A DNA stretch of 64,000 nucleotides from Apostichopus japonicus (GCF_037975245.1 NC_092567.1:7004714-7068713); one strand, 5' to 3'; numbered from the stretch's first letter, positions 37,545 to 50,000 are shown. Numbers and translations: made by a program. Notes: generated from the letters alone by a model not told the origin.

Positions 37545-40500
37545 AGAATATGGTTGGATATGATAGATGGATATGATGGATATGATGGATGGATAGTAAA
37601 GATGGCTAGGATGGCTAGGATGGATGGATAGGATGGATATGATGGATGAATAGTAGGGATCGATAGGATGGATAGGATGGATATGATGGATGAATAGTAT
37701 GGATTAAAAACATATCTGTTTAAGCTTAAAAACATATCTGTTTAAGCTTGCTTATTCTGATTGACCTGACTGGTTGGCTTTTTCCTTGTTAAGCGCTTTT
37801 GAATGTTTTGTACAAAATTAGCGCTATATAAATGCCTTTATTATTATTAATGGGTGGATGGATAAGAAGCATGGATAGTGTGGATGGTAGGATACGATGA
37901 ATGGATATGATTGATGGATAAGATGGATCGAAAGGATGGATGAATAGGATGGATATGATGGATGGATAGTATGGATGCATGGATATGATGGATAGATGGA
38001 TAGGATGGAGGAAAAGATGGATAGATAGTATGGATGGATAGTTTGGATTAGATGGATAGGATGGATAAAATGGATAGGATGAACGGATATGATGGATGGA
38101 TAGGATTGATAAGATGAATTGATGGATAGGATAGATGAGTACGATGGAAAGATAGGATGGATGGATATGATGAATAGATGAATGGATATGATTGATGGAT
38201 AGGATAAGTCGATAGTATGGATGGATATGATGAATATGATGGATGGATAAGAAGCATGGATAGGATGAATTGATGGATTTGATGGATGGGTAGGATGAAT
38301 GGATAGATAAGATGGATAAATAGGATTGATAGGATGGATAGGATGGACGGATTTAATGGATGGAAAGGATGAATAGGATGAATGGATGGATTGGATAGAT
38401 GAGTAGGATGGATGGAAAAGATGGATGGATATGATAATTGGATGGATGGATATGATTGATGGATAGGATGGATCGGTAGTATGGATGGATAGGATGAATA
38501 TGATGGATGGATTAGAAGCATGGATAGGATGAACGGATGGATTTGATGGATCGGTAGGATGATGGATAGGATGGATAGGATAGGATGGATATGATGGATG
38601 GATATTATGGATGGATGGATATGATAGATGAATATGATGGATGGATTAGAAGCATGGATAGGATGAATGGATGGATTTGATGGATCAGTAGGATAGATTA
38701 ATATGATGGGTAGGATGGATGGATAGGATGGATGGATGGATATGATGGATGGATATGATTGATGGATAGGATGGATGGATATGACGGATGTGATGGATAA
38801 GATTGATAGATGGAATGGATCCATGGATAAGATGGATAGAATGGATAGGATGGACGGATATGATGGGTGTATAGGATTGATAGGATGTATTGGATGGATT
38901 GGATGGATGAGTACGATGGATGGATAGGATGGATCGATAGAATGGATGGATAGGATAGATGTTATGATGGATGGATAGGATGGATGGATTGGATGGATGG
39001 ATAAGATGGATGAATAGTATGGATGAATTGGATGGATGCATAAGAAGCATTGATAGTATGGATGGATGGATAGGATGGATGTATAGGATTGATAGGATGA
39101 ATGGATGGATTGGATGGATGAGTACGATGGATGGATAGGATGGATGGATATGATGGATAGATAGGATGGATGGATATGATGGATGGATGGATAGGATTGT
39201 TGGATAGGATGGATAGGATGAATGGATGGATTGGATGGATGGGATGGATCGATGGAAAGGCTGGATACATATGATAAATGGATGTATGGATGTGATTGAT
39301 GGATAGGATGGATCGATAGTATGGATGGATAGGATGAATGTGATGGACGGATAAGAAGCATGGATAGGATGAATGGATGGGTAGGATGGATTGGATGGAT
39401 GAGTAGGATGGATGGATATGATGGATGAATGGTATGGATGAATTGGATGGATGCATAAGAAGCATTGATAGTATGGATGGTCGGATAGAACAGATGGATA
39501 TGATTGATGGATAGGATGGATCGATAGGATGGATATGATGGATATGATGGATATGATGGATGAATAGTATGGATGAATATGATGGATGGATTAGAATCAT
39601 GGATAAGATGAATGGATGGATTGGATGAATAGGATGGATTGATATGATGGGTATGTTGGATGGATAGGATGGATCGATTGATAAAATGGATTGATATAAT
39701 GGATAGTATAGATTGATATAATGGATGGATAGGATGGATGTATAGGATTGGTAGGATAAATGGATATTATGGATGAATAGGATGGATCGATAGGATGGAT
39801 AAATAGAATGGATACAATGGATCGATATTATGGATTTATAGGATTGATAGGATGAATATGATGGATGGATATTATGGATGGATTGATATGATGGATGAAT
39901 GGAAAGGATTGATGGATGGTTGGGATGGATGAATGGATTGATATGATGGATGGATGGATAGAGTGGATAGGATGGATAGAAAAATGGATTGGATGGATAG
40001 GATAGATGAATTGGAAGGATGGATGTGATGCATGGATGATTAATGGATGGATTGGATGGATGGGTCGGATGGATGAAAAGTATGAATACTATGGATAGGA
40101 TGGATGGATGGATAAGATAGATGAATAGGATGGTTAAGATGGATAAATAGGATGGATGGATAGGATGGATAGTATAAATTAATTGATTGGACGGATGGGC
40201 AGAATTGATGGATAGAATGGATGGATAGGATGGATGGATATGATGCATGGATGATTAATGGATGGATGGATGGATGGATGGATGGATGGGTAGGATGGAT
40301 GAAAAGGATGGATACTATGGATTGGTATAATGGATGGATATTTTGGATGGATAATACGGTATGATAGGATGGATGGATTGGATGGATGGATGGATACGAA
40401 GGATATGATGGATGGATAGGATCGATGGATACAATTGATGGATAGGATGGATAAGATAGATAGATAAGATGAATGGACAGGATGGATAAGATGGTTGGAT

Positions 40501-41150
40501 AGGATGGATGGATAGGATTGATGGATGGATAGGATGGATAAGATGGTTGGATAGGATGGATGGAAAATGATGGATAGGATAGACGGATAGGTTGGATGGA
40601 TAGGATGGATAAGATGAATGGATGTATTGGATGGATGGATAGGATGGATGGATATGATAGATGGATAGGATGGATGGATGTATGGATAGGATGGATGAAT
40701 AGGATGGATAGTATGGATGAATAGGATGGATTGATATTATGGATGGATAGTATGGATGGATAGGATGGATGGATAAGATGGATGGATAGGATGGATAATA
40801 TTGGATTGATGGATTTTATGGATGGATGGATAGTATGGATGGATAGGTTAGATGGATTGAATAGGATGGATTAGATGGATGGATGGATAGGATGGATGGA
40901 TAGGATGGATGGATAGCATGGATAGGATGAATTGATTGATTGGACGGATGGGTAGGATGGATGAATAGGATAGATGGATATGATGGATGGGTAGGATGGA
41001 TGGATAGGATTGATGGATATGCTGGATGGATAGTATGGATGGTAGGACAGGATTGATGAATATGATTGAAGAAAAGGATGGGTCGAAAGGATAGATGGAT
41101 ATGATGGATAGGATGGCTCGATAGGATGTATGGATAGGACTGAACAAGTT
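37545..41150. repeat. 3.6-kb GGATGGATA-type satellite
   Basis: It consists almost entirely of GGAT, GGATA, GGATATGAT and related 4- to 9-bp words on the + strand. Longer blocks recur: AGAAGCATGGATAGGATGAA appears several times, for example near 38513 and 38646, 133 bp apart. The - strand lacks stops over 437- and 428-codon stretches (39361-38048 and 40248-38962), giving His-Pro-Ser-Tyr-rich frames. These follow from the repeat word itself and are not called as genes. A SINE-like tail interrupts the left part. Confidence 0.95.
37737..37855 (+). mobile_element. SINE- or LINE-like 3' tail inside the satellite
   Basis: Non-satellite sequence includes AAGCGCTTTTGAATG, TAGCGCTATATAAATGCC and a terminal (ATT)n tract. 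The GCGCTATATAAATG..ATTATTATT ending is a common tail of SINEs and their partner LINEs in aquatic animals. Just left of it a 22-bp segment beginning AAAAACATATCTGTTTAAG is duplicated in tandem. No Pol III A/B boxes are visible, so only a 3' part is present. Confidence 0.6.
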
Positions 41151-41376
41151 ATGTACAATAAACGTTAGATTCATACACATCATGTAGAGCAATTATAAAG
41201 TTTGCAACATCGATAACAAGAGAGAGACAATCAGCCACAAAAAAAAATAGCATTAACCATTCCAAGTTTAAATATTCTGGAAACCCCTTTATATCCTGAG
41301 TAATCCAGTTAATGCCTTTACACAGAATTTCCAGTCAAATTAATGCTTATTTTGAATGCAAAATTACAGACCTAAG

Positions 41377-41434
41377 ATGGCTGCCAATGTTAATCCCGTG
41401 GACATCAAACCAGATGTGAAGAAGGCAGTAAACG
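41377..41434 (+). CDS. NLR gene exon 1 (leader)
   Basis: It encodes MAANVNPVDIKPDVKKAVN plus the first base of Gly20. The donor is GTAAGT at 41435-41440. An acceptor-like TTACAG ends at 41370, seven bases before the ATG, so an upstream 5' UTR exon is possible. Confidence 0.7.
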
Positions 41435-44400
41435 GTAAGTTGAAAGCTGAAAAATTCGCAATTATGTTGTCTTATTTGTGTCAGATGGTTTTATCTACAA
41501 TCCACGGTACACTGTTGCTTTTACTAATATAGTTGAGAAGCCATATTTGCTTTTCTTTTATAAAAACACGTAATATTGGCGAATTTAATGCGGATATCAA
41601 TATATATTGGCAACATAATATCATATGTAAATCTTTTGAAAGTGAAAGGGATTAACAGGTCATTACATTTTGATTGACAAGTTTAAAGTATTTATGTTCA
41701 TATCACTAACGCATCCGTTGTTACTACATTCATTCATATCTGAAGGAGTGTTCCATGTGCTAGTTAGGTGTCTTTTATCCTCTTTCGTTATTTTCAACAG
41801 GTTTTGGTAGTTTTAAAGTTGCACTTGCTACCGTTCTGACTGTTAAAATTGTTCTTGATCTTGCTACGTTCTTTGAATATCCGCCTGTTGTCATAGAAGA
41901 GTTGAGCAATGCAGCAGCCAGTGCAGGCCTTCTCATGATTCGTTATATGGAAGAGAGAGGACAAATAGAGCCAACAAGTATCATGACACTTCTGTGTGCG
42001 CTGAAGAAAATGTGTCTTTCTGGGATTGAGATGAGTGCAAGAAAGCTGTATGAGGAACATACAGGGAGACTATGTTCCAGTGAAGATCATTCTAAGGCTC
42101 AATTAGAAGGTACTGTAACTTAAAGTAGGCTATATCTCTATACATGAATGTTCGTATGCACTCGCAGCAGTCTTAAGAAAGCGCATTACCTCCATCGATT
42201 GGTAATTTTCAAAGGATTTGCTAAAGTGAAGTTTCATCAAATATAGCTGGATGATTATTGTTCATTTAACAATTGAAGATAAAATAGTTTGCGTGTAATA
42301 ATAAAACAAGATGATTGGGTGTATAGTATCTTAGTAATTCAAATTTAATATTCTCGATCCTAAGGTCTAAGTCGTCTACAATACATCTGAATGAGATATT
42401 TTACTGGAATTCTCAGGTAATGCTACATGTCCAAAAACCAATATTCCAATGCCTCATTTTCGTTCTCATAAAACGTATCCAATGGTAATTGTTTGATTTT
42501 ATGTAAAACAAGTTTGTTACTAATATTCTTTGAATGGATCGAAACTGAAAGTGTTCTCCTCTTGAATCTCTGATCGCAGCGAATGGTAAATAAAACATAT
42601 TCCAGTTAAATTCGTATACTTGTAACTTATTCCAATTTACAAACGGTTTTAGGACATTAAGTAATTGTATGTTACATTGTTCAATATAGGGTGTGTAGTA
42701 AAGTTAGTGAGACCGATAATGGTATCATTTTTCAATTCGATGCGCTTAACATGTGTTTTCTACTCATGGGTATAACTGTAGTAATTTGATAATAAATAGT
42801 ATATGACAATAATACTTGATAATTTGAATTTCACACTGTAATTTTTTATCAAGTGGGTAAGCAATGCTAATTAACTGATTGACAGTGAAAGAACACGTTC
42901 ACCATAACATGAGAGCATGCACGACATGGAAGTAATACTACCTGAGGATGACGTTCTTTCACTTATAAATAAACTTCAGAGTTACATTGTCAGTTCCACG
43001 CTCTATAGAATGAGGGGATGGATTTTCTGTTTAAGCTCAACGCTATTGGTAGAGATTAGTACATCTTGGTTTGATATTTAGCATTTACTCAATGAATAGG
43101 CATATATGATTACATTATGATATTTTACACCCTATACTTTGACTTCGTCTCCGCTATCATGAGAATTTGAATTTTGGTGAGTGCAACATAGTTAAAGAAA
43201 GTTCAGTTAAGCATCTATTGCTATCAGTGTTTTAAAATATGTAGCTTTTATAATAAAAATTGGTAACCCATTATATGATTTGACGTTACGTCACCAATAC
43301 AAAGTAGCTACAAAGTACGCTAGACATACTTGGTGACTGATATTTAACCATAAATGTAAACTGAATTTCCCATTTTAATTTTTTTTTACTGCACTCCCGT
43401 TTCACTTAAACCCACTCGATGATAAGTTTGTCTCAGAAGTAAGGTCACAATGTCTGCATGTAACCTTTCAAGTGCTAAAACTCTTTAATTGTTTTTTTTT
43501 TTTTTATCTCAGGAAAGAAAAACGATCTCATCAAGTATGCAAAAACAGCCTATCGAAAGCACTACGAAACAGCTAAGCCATTTCCTTCAATGAAAACGTG
43601 TAAGGTTAACAGTATATTTGTTCAGGGAGGTATTTACTGCTCGGCTCAGGAGGGTGATTTCATGCAAAAGCCCGATGTGCTAGAATCGTTAGATTCTTAC
43701 AACGATATTCTGAGCAGCCCCAAAACTAAGTCAAATAGGAAGATCATTGAGGCTGACCCTGGGTTCGGGAAATCGACACTTGCATCACAGATTGTCTATG
43801 ACTGGTGTACTAAGAACCCTGAATCTCCTCTCAAAGATGTGGAAATACTTATATTTCTCCAATTGAGGCAACTGACAGGTGTAAAGTCTATATACACTGC
43901 CATAAGGCATTCCATAGTGCCCGAAGATGAGGACATGGACGACTCTTGCATTAAGGAAATCCTCAAAGTATACAAAAAGTCTGTTGTCATGTTATTTGAC
44001 AGTTATGACGAGTATCCTAACAAGAACACCAAAACACATATCTCCTCCATCATTGAGATGAAAATGTTTCTAGACATCCTTGTCATCATACTTACCAGGA
44101 CATTGAACCTCCCGCCTAACTTACACCCCGAAACAAAACGAATCAGATTAACAGGGTTTGGGGTGGCTGAACGTCGAAACTATGTCCTGAAGGCGGTGGC
44201 TGATGATGTCCAGTTGGCAGATCGGATCGAAGAGCAGCTTCAGAGAAACCCCTTCTTAAGAGATCTCTGTCAGGTCCCTCTCTTCTCCACTATGGTCGCT
44301 CACATAGTACACGAGAGGCCAGAAATCGAGATATTTAGCACAGTAACAAGATTTGTCACTTCTCTGATCGCATGCGTTCATAACCATATGAAAATCAAGA

Positions 44401-47400
44401 AAGATGCTAATACTGAGGTGCCTGCGTTTCAAACGGAACTAGCTAAACTGTATCGTATTGCTTTCGACGGCCTCACACAGAAGAACCAGCAGCTGGCATG
44501 GGAGAAGACATATTTAGTTTCAGAACTTGGACAAGAGTTCTATGATAACTATATAAAGCTTGGGATGTTGGCACAGGAAGTGGTCTTTGACGATTCCCAG
44601 TGGCGACATAAGACGGTTGCACGAATATGGCACAAAATCATCTGTGAATTTTATGCCTCTCATCATCTGGTTTGGATTCTTAGTGAAGGTAAGTCTTCAG
44701 TACCGATAATATTGATCATCGTCACCAGTTCGACCTCGGTCGACCATTATCATCATGAGGGGTAGGAGAAGTTGGCCTGACAATAACCTGGCATCGAGAT
44801 TTCCAGTCATTTTTTTCTTCCATAAGGGTTGCTAGCTCACACGTACTTTCACCAGGGATACCATGTTTTGGCTCCCAGAGAATGAACTTGTTGGCTGCTT
44901 CTTCTGGGTGTCGGTGGTAGTGACTAGCTACTCTAAGTCTTCGTTCTCTGATTTTCATGGACACCTTTGGAAGATCGCAATAAAACTGTTTGTTGGGTAT
45001 CTTCTGTTTCTAACTAATATCAAGGGCAGCCTCAGTAATCTTGTGTAACAACCGTCTATGTTTTTTTTTCAGTTGTTTGGTAATAATCCATGATAATATT
45101 GATGCATTAACACAGTTTGTCATCTCTGATGTGTAAAATGATTAGTAAGCTTGGGAGATGGATGTATTGTTCATATGCCATAAACAGCTTATGCTCCTCG
45201 TACCCCACCCCACAGTGTCTGCTGTAAATTAACATTCGTACAACACGCGTGTCAATGTAAGCAAATAAAGGGTCATCATTTGCCACTAACCCACTTTAAC
45301 GCAAGAACGAATTGAGTTTGGATCTTTTTATATTTTTGTTTGTTGTATTTGAAGACAAGAGAGCCTTAATGTAGAGACCTTCAAGAAGACCAAGGCAATG
45401 TCAGATAAAGCTGACTACACTGGATTTTCAAACAAAAACAAATTGTACACATCTGGATAATCTAGGATGGACATGAGGTCTTATGTTGCTGTGAATGTAT
45501 AACCATATTGAATACTATGACTTTTGTATATATTAAACAACACGTTATTCAGCATATTAACTAGATTTTTGCTATCTGTGCTCGTCAAAAAGATCAGAGA
45601 AAGGTAATGATCAAAACTATGCAAGTAAATATATATACCAGATCCACATCACATTTTGTATCACAAAGATATGAATTATTAGAGCTCGTAATATTTTGCA
45701 TCTGGCAACTGTACAATGAATGATATCATCAAGACAACGCTGCTAAAAATATCTTTGTTTTTATTCATCATGTTTCAATCATTTATCAAAATAGCCATGT
45801 AGTGTTCATTTTTACCTAATTATGAGTAGTAGCATTGATATTCATGATTACATGTTCCTTTTAGTGTTCGATTATTTAAGTCAACCTAATCCAAAATGTA
45901 TTAAAAGTGAAGCTTTTGATCATATCTCATCTCACAAAGATTCATAGATGGCCTGGTCGACTACCACTATAATAATACACAAAATGTTAGAACGTAAACA
46001 AACGCTGTGACTATCTTCATCCTAGGCAACTTTAGTTTGCAAGTATAGAGACAAGAACACGAACTAATAAATTACATTTAAAGGAATCTGTAATTTGGTG
46101 TCATTGTAAGAGTGAAATATGTGACAAACCAGTCAAAACCTAATATCAGAAAAACCAAAATATTATTTCCATGACCTCATAAAATTAAATCATCCTCTGC
46201 AAATTCTCTCTTTTCTCTGTAATTGTTTTTCAAAGAAAGTTGACAATTTCGAGGGTAATATGCTAAGAACTATTTGTCAAAACCTTTACCAATTCTAGCA
46301 GAGTAGAACTATAGAGCAGTAACACTGATGACCCTAACTCACCTGAGGTCAATAGTATAATGCATATGCCCAATTATTTGCATAATAATTTGCATAGTAA
46401 TCTGTTACTGAAAAAGGAACTTAAGGTCGTACTCCATAGTAATAAACAAATAAACAAGTATTTTTGTATCAGCATGAATGTCGTACACTAGGATATCAAT
46501 CTGAATGCCAAATACTCAGTGTACTGTTGTAAACATGATAATTTAAATCTTAACCAGGAATGCAAAAACATTGAGGTTTAGATTACATGCAACAAGCTGC
46601 TTCTTCAAATATACGATGATTCCATTCTTAACATATATATATATTTTACAAGTTTCCACAGTTTGCTCTCTGTTTCACTGACATGAAAGGACCAACTAAA
46701 ACAACTAACTAGAACTAGAACATAGTAATACATCCACTCATGCATTTCTGTATTCATTGACAATAGTATGAGCACTTGACCAAAACAATAGGAGGTCTGT
46801 TAGAGTATGTTACAAATTTGCCTGATTGAGAGAAATACATCCAGTTCTAAGTTTTCACTGTTATATGTACAAAATAAGCTATGACTTTTTTCTGTGTTGT
46901 TTAATGTGCCCCTTCACAGACTGAATTGATCAAGCGTTGTGACAATGTGAGCAAGCATCTAGCAGAGATGCATATTTGACTCATTCTTCCCTTTGGCTGC
47001 AAATAACTTCATATAACATTTGGCCCCAATTGACCCTACCTTTAATTAATGAAGTCCTCACAGGGCAAGTAGCATAAGCAATGGGACACTGTGGTAAGCC
47101 AGTCAGACTGACCTACATTAAATTGAATAATAATGATGATGATAGCTCTCACTACATTGCATATGACTTCACTGTGGTAAGCCATCCTGTTCTGTGCGCA
47201 GACCTACGCCCAATAAAAGCCCCATTGACTTACACACTATATCACAAAAGTAATGTAGTCTCTAATCCTAAACGCTACCCATCACTGGATAGCTGACAAG
47301 TTTGCCACTATCAATTTTCCGTACTAAGACCATGCAGAATTTTTGCTAAGAGAGCCGGAACTTTTAGTCACTTGTAAACAAACCTCTTTACTCAGTCGTA

Positions 47401-48803
47401 AACAATTTTCGTATGCTGCTCCTGGGAGGGCTAACTGGTCTAAAATTGCCTCAATTGACCCAATGTTTGCACCACATGTGCTTCCATTCATGCTTTTTAA
47501 CATCCAAGCCCAAAAAAAGCACATCCTAATTGATAACATAGCAAAAAAGTTGTTCTCCTACTCGTAATTGGCACTTTTCCTAAAGTAGAACACTTGGGGC
47601 AGCTTGATATAGACGCTAATAGGAGTATGCAACCTTCACTGCCATACTGACCTGTCAGTACTTACATTGCAGAAGCAAAGCATGCCACAAAGGCAAGTTT
47701 CAGGGTTCTATTTACTGTCACACTGGCCTCTAAGTACTTAAAACAATGCAGCAACAAAGCAGCCGTAGGGTTACAATTCACTGTCATACTGGCCTGTCAG
47801 TACTTACAAAGCAGTAACAAAGCATGCAATTAAGGCAAGTTTCAGGGTTCTATTTACTGTCACACTGGCCTCTAAGTACTTAAAACAATGCAGCAACAAA
47901 GCAGTCGTAGGGTTACAATTCACTGTCATACTGGCCTGTCAGTACTTACAAAGCAGTAACAAAGCATGCAATTAAGGCAGGTTTCAGGGTTAATATGCAA
48001 AATCACTGGGCATGTGCTTAGACCTAAAATGAAACACTGAAGCATGTAATGTAGTTAGGTATAGGGTTGTAAACCTAATTCACAAAATATAACATTAATT
48101 GTTGACATATTTGTCTGAGTTTCTTTCAGGCACAGTGAATCTTTCTTTGAACCTCAGATAGACCATTAATACTATATGCCATTATGTCTCCATTTTGTCT
48201 ACTGCCTAGCACAAATTTGAATCAATCCCTGTTTCATGTTTTAATTACAGTGATAATAATGATGTCATAACACCATCAAACAAAACATCATTAACATACA
48301 CCATGTGAATGCTAGTTTTACAAATAACTATATATATACAATGGTTGCTAATTAAATTAACGATTGGATGCTACAAATAAGGCTATGGTACAGTAACACT
48401 ATTATAATGTGTCACCACCTTGATATGATGCCTGCAGTAAACTATACACACTGAAACCCATATAATATGTCTGCTTGGATTTGCAGCAGCGTCTTCAGCA
48501 GCATCATCAATCAAAGTGAAAGAAACATTGAACAGCATCAACCCGCTTGACCTCCAGTATGTCTATCGCTTTGCATGTGGACTCAACAAGTCAGCAGCAG
48601 ACATCATCATCAAACACCTGCAAGAAACCAAAGAGGGATGTCAGTTTGCAATTCTTTGTATGCTTGAACAAGAAGAAAATTCAGACCAATTCAGGCAGTC
48701 AGTTAAGGACTTGGTTTCAAGGCATATTGAAATTTCCTGGAAAAATTCCAAATTATTACAGAGTTCTACCATACAAGTCCTTGAAGTTGCTTCAGCTAAT
48801 CAG
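41377..48803 (+). CDS. NLR-like gene: DED-like domain, NACHT ATPase, helical region (3' end open)
   Basis: Four exons join in consistent phase: 41377-41434 (phase 1 exit), 41801-42109 (phase 1), 43513-44688 (phase 1) and 48487-48803 (phase 0), giving 620 codons. The ATG at 41377 has A at -3 and G at +4. Residues 21-122 form an alpha-helical domain with YMEERGQIEPTSIMTLLCAL, the DED/death-fold helix 4-5 pattern. Walker A is DPGFGKST (residues 206-211 cover GFGKST); Walker B is VVMLFDSYDEYP with Asp285, Asp288 and Glu289. LTRTLNLP and RIRLTGF follow as sensor and end strand, then the winged-helix/helical part. By family knowledge such proteins are cytosolic sensors that oligomerise through NACHT and signal through the death-fold domain. 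Against the usual NLR layout, a C-terminal LRR block is expected but not located. The first NLR exon of this window is a paralogue. Confidence 0.85.
41801..42109 (+). CDS. NLR gene exon 2 (DED/death-fold-like domain)
   Basis: Acceptor TTATTTTCAACAG and donor GTACTG bound a 309-nt exon, entry phase 1 and exit phase 1. The predicted domain is mostly helical. RYMEERGQIEP and the leucine-spaced helix after it match the second half of death-effector domains. A plain death domain or a lineage-specific death-fold cannot be excluded. Confidence 0.78.
42110..43512. other. Intron 2 of the NLR gene
   Basis: GTACTG at the start and a T-rich tract ending ATCTCAG before 43513 define it. It is AT-rich with no element recognised. 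Confidence 0.75.
43513..44688 (+). CDS. NLR gene exon 3 (NACHT domain)
   Basis: The acceptor tract T(n)ATCTCAG ends at 43512 and the donor GTAAGT starts at 44689. The exon carries all NACHT motifs and the following NPFLRDLCQVPLF, KNQQLAWEKTY and RIWHKIICEFYASHH blocks. Its first in-frame ATG (43590) is internal; 25 codons before it belong to the protein and join exon 2. Confidence 0.9.
44722..45060 (-). pseudogene. LINE 3' end (C-terminal reverse-transcriptase tail)
   Basis: On the - strand: RRLLHKITEAALDIS, a TAG at 45010-45012 where Trp is usual, then NKQFYCDLPKV, IRERRLRVASHYHRHPEEAA and NKFILWEPKHG, ending WKSRCQ. The R-R-L-R-x-A-x-H-x-x-R-H-P-E pattern is the well-known C-terminal tail of many animal non-LTR retrotransposons. 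A deletion shortens the segment between the WEPKHG and WKSRC blocks. It is inserted opposite to the host gene, just after exon 3. Confidence 0.8.
47200..47636. mobile_element. Diverged copy of the TA-flanked AGGTAGCATAC MITE
   Basis: It aligns along its length with 55952-56420: AAAAGCCCCATTGACTTACA, CATCAATTTTCCGTA-like blocks, CTCAATTGACCCAAT and CTAATAGGAGTATGC. Many substitutions mark it as an older copy. Its left end is worn. Confidence 0.8.
47620..47990. repeat. 142-bp tandem duplication, about 2.5 copies
   Basis: AGGCAAGTTTCAGGGTTC starts at 47691 and 47833 and a variant starts at 47975, giving a constant 142-bp spacing. Within each unit CTGTCAnACTGGCCTnTnAG occurs twice, so it arose from a shorter unit. 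Confidence 0.88.
48487..48803 (+). CDS. NLR gene exon 4 (helical region after NACHT)
   Basis: The acceptor is TTTGCAGCAG, in which either AG keeps the frame. The donor GTAATT starts at 48804, phase 0. The exon encodes NPLDLQYVYRFACGLN, CQFAILCMLEQE and LLQSSTIQVLEVASANQ, matching the last third of the first NLR exon, which also ends in phase 0 after QLLEIASRFD. The open frame beyond 48803 is intron read-through. Confidence 0.85.
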
Positions 48804-49043
48804 GTAATTATCAATTTGTGTATTGATACTACACCAGAATAAGTTGAAAAAGTTCACCCGTCTTGGTTTAATTTATTTAATATTTGTGACTCATATTTAC
48901 CATACACATTGTTTAGATTTATATTACAACAGTTTATTGCAATTAACAGTTCAACTCTTTTTGTTTTTAATCATTTGGGTTTTGATTTTTCTTCTCATTG
49001 TGGATAGACAACAACGTTACTAACTTATTAAATTTCCTTTCAG

Positions 49044-49178
49044 AAAAGTTTGGACATTCTGAATAAGTTTCTTTCATCTCAATCCCTTAGTCGGAAATAT
49101 AAGAAATATAGCACATCAAAAAAAAGGCCCCGACAGCACGCATGCACAAAACACCTATTATTTTGTGTGGAAAAATGA
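49044..49178 (+). CDS. Possible further exon of the NLR gene
   Basis: An acceptor (TTTCCTTTCAG) ends at 49043, and a phase-0 frame of 44 codons runs to TGA at 49176-49178, beginning KSLDILNKFLSSQS. Phase matches the exit of exon 4. It is short, becomes basic and irregular after KYKKYS, and has no LRR pattern, so it may be chance. Confidence 0.25.
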   Translation, partial: KSLDILNKFLSSQSLSRKYKKYSTSKKRPRQHACTKHLLFCVEK

Positions 49179-49734
49179 CCATTGTCTCATTGTCTAAATG
49201 TAGCAGCAATGATTTGATAAAACAAATGTGATATTATAAATCTTAAAAAAAAAGGTAAATGGTTCTTGGCTAACCTTGGAAGACACGAAAGCAGGTTATT
49301 TAAATTATCCTTTGTAATAATACTGATGTGCTTGTTATGGAATGCTGTTGTGGGTTGACTTCTTCTCAGCTTTAAATGAAAAGGAATGAACTATATAAGT
49401 ACACATGTGAAGCAAACAAATTGCATTGGGGTGGTAAAGAATATGTTAGTGCCCAGGCCTGGTCCATGAAAGAAAATTGTGGAAAAGCAAGATAATAACC
49501 AATGAAATAATTATCTTGTCACAATGTTGGGATCACTTTCGGAAGTTGACAGCATGTAGTTCATAAATGTATTATATTCCTTTCAAATAAGAACACACAT
49601 GAATATGCACATCACTTTATGATCAGGGCTGTAACTATACATCCCATTGTATTCTTGTTTGGGTCTGGTGGTCTAATATGCATAAATATGCATAAATACA
49701 CTAAAATATAATTACTTAATACAGCTCTATTGCC

Positions 49735-50000
49735 TTGATCAAAGGTATTCAGCAAAACCCATTACCACAAAACTGAAAGTTGAGAATTGAGTTGTAAAGA
49801 CACTCACCCACAAAAGTAGTAATGTCATCAGTGATGTTGGATGTTTGAATTTTCTTTTTCAATTCCTTGAAAGACATATACAGGAAAACCGTTGCAATGC
49901 AATGTTGAAAACTGTACCAGCTGGAGGTCAAAGAGAGAATACAAAATAAATCAACCTTTCTTTCACTAGATTTATCAAGGTGAAAATTCAAGAGGTCTGT
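49735..50000 (-). repeat. Dispersed duplicated segment, copy B, with exon-like core
   Basis: It aligns along about 260 bp with 54510-54785. Both hold, on the - strand, a CCTCCAG acceptor and a GTGAGT donor around an ITDDIT-T/S-FV coding-like core (here 49920-49808, 113 nt). This copy has an extra 13-bp or so stretch that breaks the frame relative to the other. Confidence 0.6.

Larger units (their letters stand above)
44689..48486. other. Intron 3 of the NLR gene (3.8 kb), absent from the paralogue
   Basis: It begins GTAAGT and ends TTTGCAG. It contains a LINE 3' end (44722-45060), a MITE (about 47200-47636) and a 142-bp tandem duplication (about 47620-47990). The homologous position in the first NLR gene has no intron. 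Confidence 0.75.

Noticed and set aside
38048-40248. Two overlapping - strand open frames of 437 and 428 codons rich in His, Pro, Ser, Tyr and Ile
   Set aside because: They lie entirely in the GGAT-word satellite, and the lack of stops follows from the repeat word. There is no start context, splice site or non-repetitive domain.
43590-44765. NLR exon 3 frame taken as a single-exon 391-residue protein
   Set aside because: In-frame coding sequence extends 25 codons upstream to a clear acceptor, and the donor at 44689 precedes the stop. The neighbouring exons fit in phase.
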